A stretch of DNA of 23,254 nt from Clostridia bacterium (GTDB taxonomy: Bacteria > Bacillota_A > Clostridia > Christensenellales > Aristaeellaceae): contig JAFRJF010000049.1 of assembly GCA_017432405.1 (NCBI GenBank), forward strand, positions 1 to 23,254. Direction: 5' to 3'. Below are positions 7,018 to 13,609 of the stretch, one piece after another. A program made the translations under genes and the position numbers. The notes below the pieces were generated by a model that saw only the letters and a list, made by a program, of their open reading frames with translations, was not told the DNA's origin and searched no databases. The stretch's first letter is position 1. The number at the start of each line of letters is the position of its first letter.

Positions 7018-8184
7018 ATGAACAGGAAAGAAATCGCTGAAATCCGACGCCGGTTCAATCCGGACAAAAACGCCATCAGCTGCGTGCGCGGCTGCTATGT
7101 CAACGAGAAGCGTGAGATCGTCTCCGCCTTCAACCATCCGCTGCTGTCCCTCCCCCTGGAGGAGCAGGAAAAGTACCTGGCCATATTCAAGCGCACGCTG
7201 GCGGGCGTGCCGGGCCGCAACCTGATCGACATCGAATTCCGCCCCGACCAGGTGATGGACGACGAGGCCCACCAGCTGCTGATGGGCCTGCGCAACACCG
7301 CCCTGACCGTGGACGCCGGCGTGGAAAAGCTGTGCCGGAAGATCATCGACAGCCTGGAGCTGGAGGGCAACTACCTGATCCTGCTGATGCACGACGCCTA
7401 CGACGTGCCCTTCCGCCACACCGACGAGAACAAGTCGGACGTGATCAGCGAGGAGGTCTTCAACTACATACTGGTCAGCATCTGCCCGGTGAAGCTGACC
7501 AAGCCGGCGCTGAGCTACTTCAGCGAGGACAACGCCTTCCACAGCCGGGATCTGGACTGGGTGGTCTCCGGGCCGGAGCTGGGCTTCATGTTCCCCACCT
7601 TCGACGACCGGGCGACGAACATCTACAGCGCGCTGTACTTCACCCGGGACGCCGCCAACGCCCACGACGAGTTTGTGGACGCTGTGTTCCATTGCGACGC
7701 GCCGATGCCCGCCGCCGAGCAGCGGGAGGTGTTCCAGGCGGTGCTGGAGGATACGTTGGACGAGGATTTGAGCCTCGAGGTGGTGCAGACCGTCCACGAG
7801 CAGCTTCGGGACATGATCCAGGAGCACGACCAGGACAAGGCCGCCGAGCCGCTGACGATCTCCCGGAAGGAGGTCTCCGGCATGCTGCAAAGCTGCGGCG
7901 TGCCCGAGGAAAAGGTGGCCGCCTTCGAGGAGAAGTACGACGCTGAGTTCGGCCAGGGCATGAGCCTGAATGCCGTGAACATCGCCGAGCCGAAGAAGTT
8001 CGAGCTGCGCACCCCGGACGTGGTGGTGCAGGTGAACCCCGAGCGCAGCGACCTGATCGAGACCCGTGTGATCGACGGCCAGCGTTACATACTCATCCGC
8101 GCCGAGGAGGGCGTCGAGGTCAACGGCGTGAACATCGCCATCGCCGGGACGCTGGGAACGGCCGGGGACGAAGCGCCGTTCTGA
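7018..8184 (+). CDS. DUF4317 family protein
   Basis: This 388-residue soluble protein has no signal peptide or membrane segment. Its opening, MNRKEIAEIRRRFNPDKNAIS followed by GCYVN, is the hallmark start of DUF4317, a family I know from Clostridia and that has no assigned role. The middle holds a LILLMHDAYDVPFRH stretch, a conserved-looking FCHCDAP-like segment (VFHCDAP) and an acidic Glu/Asp-rich region. The C-terminal part (about 320-375) looks like a small beta domain. It starts three bases after the DUF308 stop with a GGAAGG site. A link to polyphosphate is suggested only by the shared transcript. Confidence 0.85.
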   Translation: MNRKEIAEIRRRFNPDKNAISCVRGCYVNEKREIVSAFNHPLLSLPLEEQEKYLAIFKRTLAGVPGRNLIDIEFRPDQVMDDEAHQLLMGLRNTALTVDAGVEKLCRKIIDSLELEGNYLILLMHDAYDVPFRHTDENKSDVISEEVFNYILVSICPVKLTKPALSYFSEDNAFHSRDLDWVVSGPELGFMFPTFDDRATNIYSALYFTRDAANAHDEFVDAVFHCDAPMPAAEQREVFQAVLEDTLDEDLSLEVVQTVHEQLRDMIQEHDQDKAAEPLTISRKEVSGMLQSCGVPEEKVAAFEEKYDAEFGQGMSLNAVNIAEPKKFELRTPDVVVQVNPERSDLIETRVIDGQRYILIRAEEGVEVNGVNIAIAGTLGTAGDEAPF

Positions 8185-8196
8185 GGAAAAACTGAA

Positions 8197-8242
8197 CATG
8201 GGGGCGGTCCCTTTGTGTCGACACAAAGGGGCCGCCCCCGTG
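8197..8242 (+). terminator. 46-nt palindrome after the ppk unit
   Basis: Arms of 23 bases (8197-8219 and 8220-8242) pair throughout. The only two non-Watson-Crick positions (8199/8240 and 8208/8231) are T opposite G on the plus strand, so they form G-U pairs in plus-strand RNA but A/C mismatches on the other strand. It starts 12 bases after the DUF4317 stop. No U-tract follows. The next gene begins 21 bases further on. Confidence 0.75.
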
Positions 8243-8263
8243 TTCCAATGGAGGTGTGTGACG

Positions 8264-9703
8264 ATGATATCTTGCGAAGAATTGTCGAAAGGGATTATTG
8301 AATGCGTCGGGGGCACGCAGAACGTCGCCTCCGCGATCAACTGCATGACCCGTGTGCGCATTCGCGTCAACAGGGACGAAGCCGTAAGGGACGATGACCT
8401 GCGGGCGCTGGATGGCGTCCTTGCCGTCAATCACGATCAGCAGGGGTATTTGGAGGTCGTGGTCGGCCCTGGCAAGAGCCGGAAATGCATAGAGGTCTTC
8501 AGGACACTCGGCATACCTTCCGCCGCCCCGGAGGCGCAATCCGCTTCCGGGAGTCCCGAAGCGGGCATCGGGCCCGCAAACGGAGTTCAATCCGGCTTCA
8601 AAGCGGTCCTGAAGGCCTTCGGGCAGATATTCGCGCCGCTGATCCCGGGTGTTATCGCAGCCGGCATCTGTGCCGGCGCGGCATCCCTGATCTCACAGGC
8701 GGTTCCGGGATATGCGCAGCACAGGCTACTCGCGGCGATCTACAGCCTGCTGACCGGCATAAACGCCGCCTTCATGGCCTATCTCACGGCCTGGGCCGGT
8801 TATCGAACCGCGGAGGTGTTCGGCGGAACGCCGATCCTCGGCGGCATGGTGGGCATGTTCACGACGCTGGAAAACGTGAATACGCTGGCGGCCATCGCGG
8901 GGCTCAACAATGAAGCGCAGCCCTTGAACGCCATACTCCGGTCGGGTCGTGGCGGCGTGCTGGCGGCTGTGGTGGGCGTCTGGCTGATGTGCAGGATCGA
9001 AGCAGCCATTCGCAGACGCGTACCGGACGCGCTCGACGTCGTGGTTTCACCGATACTGACGCTTTTTGCGACGCTGGTTCCCTATGTCTTTATTGTAATG
9101 CCCGCCATTGGGGTGGTCTCGACGGGCATATGCCGGGCTGTGGGGGTCGTAGCCGCCAGCTCCAATCCGTTCATCCGCATGGCCACCGGTTTTCTGGGGG
9201 CGCTGCTGTTCCTCCCGATGGTTGCCATGGGCATGCACCATGGCCTGATCGCCCTTTACACCGTGCAGCTCGAAACATTTGGTTATGTAACGCTTTACCC
9301 GGCGCTGGCCATGGCGGGGGCCGGCCAGGTCGGCGCTGCGCTGGCCATCGCCTTCAAGGCGAGGCGAATGGGAAACATGCGCATATGCAGGATCATCAAC
9401 GGCGCGCTTCCGGCTGCCGTGCTGGGTGTGGGCGAGCCGCTGATCTATGGCGTGACGCTGCCCATGGGCAAACCCTTCATGACCGCCGGGATCGGCGCGG
9501 GATTTGGCGGAGCCTTCGTGATGCTGATGGAGGTTGCCTCCACCACCTGGGGACCCTCGGGAATCCTGGGCGTATTCGTAATGACTGAAGGGCCCAGAGG
9601 GGCGGCCCTGTCGATAGCCTGCTATGTCATAGGCCTGATCATCAGCTGTGTGGCCGCGTTCCTGATCACGGGTGCAGCTGTCCACGATGAGGACATCACA
9701 TAG
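8264..9703 (+). CDS. murP: PTS EIIBC permease, MurP-like (N-acetylmuramate type)
   Basis: This 479-residue protein is a glucose-superfamily phosphotransferase permease that takes up and phosphorylates a sugar. The N-terminal EIIB domain (about 1-80) has the phosphorylated cysteine in INCMTRVRIRV (Cys27). A linker (about 85-112) leads to a membrane EIIC domain with about ten helices. MurP-like signatures include NCMTR, FAPLIPGVIAAG, AGAGQVGAALA and LGVGEPLIYGVTLP (about 387-400). No EIIA domain is fused, as in MurP, so a general EIIA-Glc is needed. ATG 8264 is chosen over an upstream GTG because GGAGG lies nine to ten bases before it and the longer frame would run through the palindrome. No etherase, deacetylase or regulator gene is adjacent. 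The sugar assignment comes from resemblance only. Confidence 0.85.
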   Translation: MISCEELSKGIIECVGGTQNVASAINCMTRVRIRVNRDEAVRDDDLRALDGVLAVNHDQQGYLEVVVGPGKSRKCIEVFRTLGIPSAAPEAQSASGSPEAGIGPANGVQSGFKAVLKAFGQIFAPLIPGVIAAGICAGAASLISQAVPGYAQHRLLAAIYSLLTGINAAFMAYLTAWAGYRTAEVFGGTPILGGMVGMFTTLENVNTLAAIAGLNNEAQPLNAILRSGRGGVLAAVVGVWLMCRIEAAIRRRVPDALDVVVSPILTLFATLVPYVFIVMPAIGVVSTGICRAVGVVAASSNPFIRMATGFLGALLFLPMVAMGMHHGLIALYTVQLETFGYVTLYPALAMAGAGQVGAALAIAFKARRMGNMRICRIINGALPAAVLGVGEPLIYGVTLPMGKPFMTAGIGAGFGGAFVMLMEVASTTWGPSGILGVFVMTEGPRGAALSIACYVIGLIISCVAAFLITGAAVHDEDIT

Positions 9704-9708
9704 ACGCG

Positions 9709-9731
9709 CAGGGGACGAACACCGTCCCCTG
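9709..9731. terminator. Hairpin between convergent genes
   Basis: A perfect 9-bp stem (CAGGGGACG and its complement) with a five-base loop lies five bases after the PTS stop and ten bases from the stop of the radical SAM gene coming the other way. The sequence GTGTTTAC follows on the plus strand, a weak U-tract. It may serve both genes. Confidence 0.55.
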
Positions 9732-9741
9732 TGTTTACAGC

Positions 9742-10866
9742 TTACAGCGCCCCATCCCCAACCCCATACCCCTCGGGCAGGGGTTCTTCCTCGATAAAGC
9801 TGAACTCCGGGTCCTGAAGCACGGGCAGGAAGGCCGCGTAGGGGATGGTGGGGAACTCCATGCCCCAGCTGCTGGCGCCGAACCAGCCGCCCTCGTGGGC
9901 GCGCAGGTTCAGGTCCCGGGCGAACTTGGTGGCGTTGCAGCAGTCGTGGATGGCCATGGGCCAGCGCTCCTCCGTCGCGCGGCGCATCAGCCTGAGCGTC
10001 AGCTCGTGGCTGGAGATGGGGGAGAGGTAGCCCAGCCGGTACATGTACATATTCTCGCCCCAGTAGTTTTCTATGTTGTTCGGGTTCAGGTGCAGCTCGG
10101 CGCTGTTCATGAAATCCGCGCCGGTGGCCAGTATGGCCGCCTTTTTTTTCAGGAAGGCCTCGTACAGCGCGGGCGTCATGGGGGTTTCGATGCCCACCAT
10201 CGGGATGTGCCGCTTCGCTACGGCGATGGCGTCGATCACCCTGTTGGCGCAGCCGCTGGCTCCCAGGTTGAAGCGCAGCTCGTCCAGCCCCGCCTCGCCC
10301 AGCGCCTGAAGGTTCCGGGGCGTGGCCAGCGTGCCGTTGGTGTACATGTGCTGGTAGACCCCGGCCTCGTGGAAGCGGCGGATCACGCCGTAGTACTTTT
10401 CGATCTCCATGAAGGGCTCGAGGTAGACGTAGGCGATGCCGGTGGGCTTCTTCGACGTGGAGAGCAGCAGGTCGAGGTCCGCCTCCCGGAAGCGGGTGCC
10501 GCCGATCTCCCAATAGCCCTCGCCGATGGGCGGCTGGCAGTCCATCTCACCGAAATCGTAGCAGAAAGGGCAGGCCAGGTTGCAGCGGTTGGTCTTGCGC
10601 ACGGCGCTCAGCCCCGTGCCCAGCAGGCATGACCGGCAGCCCTTGGGAAAACGGGCGTCGTCCCCCACGTAGCAGGATCGCCCCCCCAGGGATTTGAGCC
10701 CCGGGATCTCTGATTTCAATTTGTCGATCCGCGCCGCTTCGGCCACCTCGATCTGGGAGAGGGTCGCCAGCGCGATCTCCTGCTGCCGGGGGGAAAGGGG
10801 CTCGTCCTCCGGCAGTTCGGAAAAGAATTCAAACCAGGCCAGGGCGTCGGTTTTGGATATGAGCAT
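9742..10866 (-). CDS. Radical SAM protein of unknown function
   Basis: This 374-residue protein carries the radical SAM cluster motif CNLACPFC (Cys95, Cys99, Cys102), so it should bind a 4Fe-4S cluster and S-adenosylmethionine. Upstream of it sits a second cysteine group (Cys65, Cys77, Cys80 in KGCRSCLLGTG), plus Cys110 and a Cys-Cys pair (HDCCNATKF) near the C-terminus. These could hold an auxiliary cluster. The core has the expected barrel landmarks: YLEPFMEIEKYY, MYTNGTLATP, RFNLGAS and PMVGIETPMTP. The start at 10866 follows AGGAGG by nine bases; a longer open frame would run back through vapC and is rejected. It begins 13 bases after the vapC stop. I cannot assign a substrate. Confidence 0.85.
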   Translation of the reverse strand: MLISKTDALAWFEFFSELPEDEPLSPRQQEIALATLSQIEVAEAARIDKLKSEIPGLKSLGGRSCYVGDDARFPKGCRSCLLGTGLSAVRKTNRCNLACPFCYDFGEMDCQPPIGEGYWEIGGTRFREADLDLLLSTSKKPTGIAYVYLEPFMEIEKYYGVIRRFHEAGVYQHMYTNGTLATPRNLQALGEAGLDELRFNLGASGCANRVIDAIAVAKRHIPMVGIETPMTPALYEAFLKKKAAILATGADFMNSAELHLNPNNIENYWGENMYMYRLGYLSPISSHELTLRLMRRATEERWPMAIHDCCNATKFARDLNLRAHEGGWFGASSWGMEFPTIPYAAFLPVLQDPEFSFIEEEPLPEGYGVGDGAL

Positions 10867-10879
10867 GATGATCTGCCTC

Positions 10880-11287
10880 CTATTGCACGAGGGATTGCCA
10901 GTCTTCGATACACAAACCGATGACACGGGCGAATTCTCCGGTGTTATGGGTGATGAGCGTATAGTGCCGCGACCGGGCATGGGCAGCGATGAGCATGTCA
11001 CGATCGCCGATGCGTTGCCCCTGACGTTCAAGGGTAGCGATAATGTCGCCAAATTCCGAGGCGGCATTTTGGTCAAAATCCAGTATGCGTATGCCCAACA
11101 GGAGCTGATTCACAGCAACACGGTTCTGATTCGGCCTTGTGCTCTTGCGAATACCGTATTCCAATTCGCTATAGGTGATGGCTGATATGCACAGATCAAT
11201 GCCAAGATGGCTTTTTATTTTATCGCGGATGGGCCAATCGGGATGACGCACGGCAGCAATCAGTGCGTTGGTATCCAGCATGTACAT
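10880..11287 (-). CDS. vapC: VapC-type PIN domain toxin ribonuclease
   Basis: This 135-residue PIN domain protein is predicted to cut RNA, using Mg2+ held by acidic residues. The start MYMLDTN gives Asp5; SELEYG gives Glu41; GDRDMLIAAHA gives Asp95/Asp97; LITHNTGEF holds the fourth active-site region. Nothing appears missing, so it should be active. The stop of vapB and this ATG share one base (TGATG); a GTG three bases earlier would add one Met. The coupling keeps antitoxin ahead of toxin. Its codon choice is visibly less GC-biased than the neighbouring housekeeping genes, which suggests recent arrival. Confidence 0.93.
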   Translation of the reverse strand: MYMLDTNALIAAVRHPDWPIRDKIKSHLGIDLCISAITYSELEYGIRKSTRPNQNRVAVNQLLLGIRILDFDQNAASEFGDIIATLERQGQRIGDRDMLIAAHARSRHYTLITHNTGEFARVIGLCIEDWQSLVQ

Positions 11288-11517
11288 CACAGCTCGTCCC
11301 TCCGCGAGAGAACAGTATCGGGGATCCCATCCGCAAGAAAATCGTCGGTCAACGACGCTGCTCCCGCATCGAATGCGGCAGCCAGGGATGTTTTTGGCGT
11401 GAGCATCAGAACGTCCCCGACCTTGTTGATGTAAACCTCGTCTACGTCGAAGCGGTATTGCCGGGGTATGCGCACGGCCTGGCTGCGGCCATTGGTGAAT
11501 ACGCGCGTGGTTTCCAT
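11287..11517 (-). CDS. vapB: VapB-type antitoxin, AbrB/MazE fold
   Basis: This 76-residue protein starts with the swapped-hairpin DNA-binding fold: RVFTNGRSQAVRIPRQYRF followed by EVYINKVGDVLMLTP (about 5-41). The C-terminal part (about 42-76) should be the flexible segment that wraps the VapC active site; it includes an acidic DAGAASLTDDF stretch. It neutralises the toxin and represses its own promoter, whose operator-like inverted repeat lies directly upstream. It ends with a one-base overlap into vapC. Length and order (antitoxin first) are standard. Confidence 0.92.
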   Translation of the reverse strand: METTRVFTNGRSQAVRIPRQYRFDVDEVYINKVGDVLMLTPKTSLAAAFDAGAASLTDDFLADGIPDTVLSRRDEL

Positions 11518-11541
11518 TGCAAAAACCTGCCTTTCAGCATA

Positions 11542-11581
11542 TTGACAAGCATAGTATATATCATGCAGTGTATCTTGTCAA
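11542..11581 (-). promoter_or_regulatory. vapBC promoter with overlapping inverted repeat
   Basis: On the minus strand TTGACA (11576-11581), a 17-base spacer and TATACT (11553-11558) make a near-consensus promoter, about 35 bases before the vapB start. The arms TTGACAAG (11542-11549) and CTTGTCAA (11574-11581) form a perfect 8-bp inverted repeat that brackets the promoter, a likely VapBC operator. Confidence 0.8.
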
Positions 11582-11691
11582 GGCGGTATCAAGACAGGAG
11601 GCACCGGAAGTGGTATCGGAATCGGCGATTGGCATCAAGAGGGGTGGGAGTGGGTGTCGGGCTTGCGATAAAGCCGATAGTGGATGCAAGT

Positions 11692-11737
11692 CCTGAACAA
11701 ACGGGGGATTGCCCAAGCAATCCCCCGTTTGTTCAGG
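11692..11737 (-). terminator. Perfect 21-bp-stem palindrome after pfkA
   Basis: Arms 11692-11712 and 11717-11737 are perfectly complementary around a CCAA loop on the plus strand. The palindrome starts 13 bases after the pfkA stop. Read with pfkA it has no U-tract (ACTTGCATCC follows). Between it and the vapBC promoter (11582-11691) I see nothing recognisable. Confidence 0.75.
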
Positions 11738-11750
11738 AAACCCAATCTCA

Positions 11751-12824
11751 TCAATCCCCAAAGCTGATGCCCAGCATCTTGGCCTCCTTGATGATGGAGG
11801 CCTCGGGGTCGACCATCTTCAGCTTGCCGGCGACGTCCTTCAGCGGCACCTTGACGATCTCGCGGTTCTTGTAGCCCACCATGAAGCCGTATTCCTTTTT
11901 CAGGATCAGCTTGCCGGCCTCGGAGCCCAGGCGACTGGCGAACACGCGGTCGTAGGGGCAGGGCGCGCCGCCGCGCTGGGTGTGGCCGGGCACGGTCACG
12001 CGCACGTCGTAGCCGGTCTTCTTGGTCAGCTTCGCGGCGATCTCGTAGGAAACGGACGGATAGGGGCTCTCGGCCTGCTTCTTGGCCAGCTCCTTCTTGG
12101 ACAGCTTCGCGTCCTTCTTGGAGATGGCGCCCTCGGCGACGGCCAGAATCGTGAAGCTCGCGCCGCGGTCGTGGCGCTGCTTGATCTTCTCGGCGATCTT
12201 GTCCAGGTCGTAGGGGATCTCGGGGATCAGTATGATGTCCGCGCCGCCGGCCATGCCCGCGTTCAGCGGCAGCCAGCCCACCTTGTGGCCCATGATCTCC
12301 ACGATGAAGATGCGGCCGTGGGAGGCGGCGGTGGTGTGGATCATATCGATGCAGTCGGTGGCGATGTCCACGGCGCTCTGGAAGCCGAAGGTCATGTCGG
12401 TGCCCCACAGGTCGTTGTCGATGGTCTTGGGCAGGGTGACCACGTTCAGGCCCTCCTCGCTGAGCAGGTTTGCCGTCTTGTGGGTGCCGTTGCCGCCCAG
12501 GATCACCAGCACGTCCAGCTGGAGCTTGTAGTAGGTCTGCTTCATGGCGGCAACCTTGTCGATGCCGTCCTCCTCGATGACCTGGATCATCTTGAAGGGG
12601 GTGCGGCTGGAGCCCAGGAAGGTGCCGCCTTTGGTGAGGATGCCGGAGAAATCGTCATAGGTCAGCAGGCGGAAGCGGCCATGGATCAGGCCCTGGTAGC
12701 CGTTCAGAAAGCCGTAGAGTTCAACGTCCTCGCCGGAGTTGTACAGGGTTTTCGCGACGCCGCGCATGGCCGCGTTCAGGGCCTGGCAATCGCCGCCGGA
12801 GGTCAGCATACCGATGCGAATCAT
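11751..12824 (-). CDS. pfkA: 6-phosphofructokinase, 'GGNGT/PKTIDND' type
   Basis: This 357-residue glycolytic kinase phosphorylates fructose 6-phosphate. Motifs: LTSGGDCQALNA (7-18), GGTFLGSSR (66-74), GGNGTHKTAN (110-119), PKTIDNDL with the catalytic base Asp136, MGHKVGWLPLNAGMAGGAD, and PGHTQRGGAPCPYDR. By alignment to the E. coli enzyme, Gly113 (position 104) is as in ATP-using forms while Lys133 (position 124) is as in pyrophosphate-using forms, and the Mg-binding Asp103 is Asn112. The phosphoryl donor is therefore unclear; the trypanosome ATP-PFK has the same Gly/Lys mix. It is longer than the 320-residue bacterial form. GAGG precedes the start. It is a single-gene unit with its own promoter, divergent from pth. 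Confidence 0.95.
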   Translation of the reverse strand: MIRIGMLTSGGDCQALNAAMRGVAKTLYNSGEDVELYGFLNGYQGLIHGRFRLLTYDDFSGILTKGGTFLGSSRTPFKMIQVIEEDGIDKVAAMKQTYYKLQLDVLVILGGNGTHKTANLLSEEGLNVVTLPKTIDNDLWGTDMTFGFQSAVDIATDCIDMIHTTAASHGRIFIVEIMGHKVGWLPLNAGMAGGADIILIPEIPYDLDKIAEKIKQRHDRGASFTILAVAEGAISKKDAKLSKKELAKKQAESPYPSVSYEIAAKLTKKTGYDVRVTVPGHTQRGGAPCPYDRVFASRLGSEAGKLILKKEYGFMVGYKNREIVKVPLKDVAGKLKMVDPEASIIKEAKMLGISFGD

Positions 12825-12883
12825 GGAGACACCTCTTTCTTGATTATTGATAGCAAGTTAATGTGGAAACATGCCTTTAACAT

Positions 12884-12912
12884 ATTATAGCGCGTTTTGG
12901 CCCGCTTGGCAA
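12884..12912 (-). promoter_or_regulatory. Sigma-A promoter for pfkA
   Basis: On the minus strand TTGCCA (12907-12912), a 17-base spacer and TATAAT (12884-12889) lie about 60 bases before the pfkA start. Confidence 0.8.
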
Positions 12913-12963
12913 GGGGAAATTCGACGGAATTCCGCTTCTTATAGAGATATGTCTGTATAGCGC

Positions 12964-12993
12964 TTGACAATCGGCGGGCGGACTTGGTACAAT
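12964..12993 (+). promoter_or_regulatory. Sigma-A promoter for pth-mfd
   Basis: TTGACA (12964-12969), an 18-base spacer and TACAAT (12988-12993) face pth; the start codon is about 40 bases downstream with TGGAGG at 13020-13025. The divergent pfkA promoter is about 50 bases away. Confidence 0.8.
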
Positions 12994-13033
12994 AAACTGA
13001 TTTAATGGCTTTATTCGCCTTGGAGGTTTTCGA

Positions 13034-13606
13034 ATGTATGTGATCGTGGGCCTGGGCAACCCGGGCAGGAAGTACCAGCACACCCGTCACAACGTGGGCT
13101 TCGACGTGACCGAGGTGCTGTCGCAGAAATACGACATACCGATGCAGCGCCTGCGCTGCAAGGCGGCGGTGGGGGAGGGGACGATCCGGGGCCAGCGTGT
13201 GGCCCTGTGCCAGCCCCAGACCTTCATGAACCTGTCCGGCGAGAGCGTGGTGCAGCTGGTGAACTGGTACAAGCCCGAGCACGACCAGCTGATCGTCTGC
13301 TACGACGACGTGGACCTGCCCGAGGGCAAGCTGCGCTTTCGTCCCAAGGGCTCCGCAGGCACCCACAACGGCATGCGCAACATCATCTACCTTCTGGGCT
13401 GGGACGACTTTCCCCGGGTGCGGGTGGGCATTGGACGCCCTCCCGAGGGCTGGGACATGAAGGACTGGGTGCTGGCCGGCTACCAGACCAGTCAGCTGCG
13501 CCAGACGATGTTCGACGCCTACATGGGCGCCGCGGACGTGGTGGCCGAGCTGATCGCAAACGGCGTGGACGCCGCGCGGCAGCTGGTGGGGAAATTAAAC
13601 GGGTAA
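13034..13606 (+). CDS. pth: Peptidyl-tRNA hydrolase
   Basis: This 190-residue enzyme frees tRNA from peptidyl-tRNA dropped by stalled ribosomes. Family residues are in place: GLGNPG with Asn9, RHNVGF with catalytic His19, PQTFMNLSG with Asn66, DDVDLP (91-96) with the acidic partner, and GSAGTHNGMRNI with Asn112. GSAGTHNG in place of the usual GSAGGHNG is a small variation. Length is normal. TGGAGG lies eight bases before the start. It is followed after three bases by mfd, an order common in Bacillota. Confidence 0.97.
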   Translation: MYVIVGLGNPGRKYQHTRHNVGFDVTEVLSQKYDIPMQRLRCKAAVGEGTIRGQRVALCQPQTFMNLSGESVVQLVNWYKPEHDQLIVCYDDVDLPEGKLRFRPKGSAGTHNGMRNIIYLLGWDDFPRVRVGIGRPPEGWDMKDWVLAGYQTSQLRQTMFDAYMGAADVVAELIANGVDAARQLVGKLNG

Positions 13607-13609
13607 TGA

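Noticed and set aside
10866..11076. Longer N-terminus for the radical SAM protein
   Set aside because: The extra residues would be read from vapC in another frame, and a strong AGGAGG site supports the start at 10866.
11692..11737. Attachment site or transposon end
   Set aside because: No integrase, transposase or target duplication is nearby, and the position just after a stop codon fits an RNA hairpin better.
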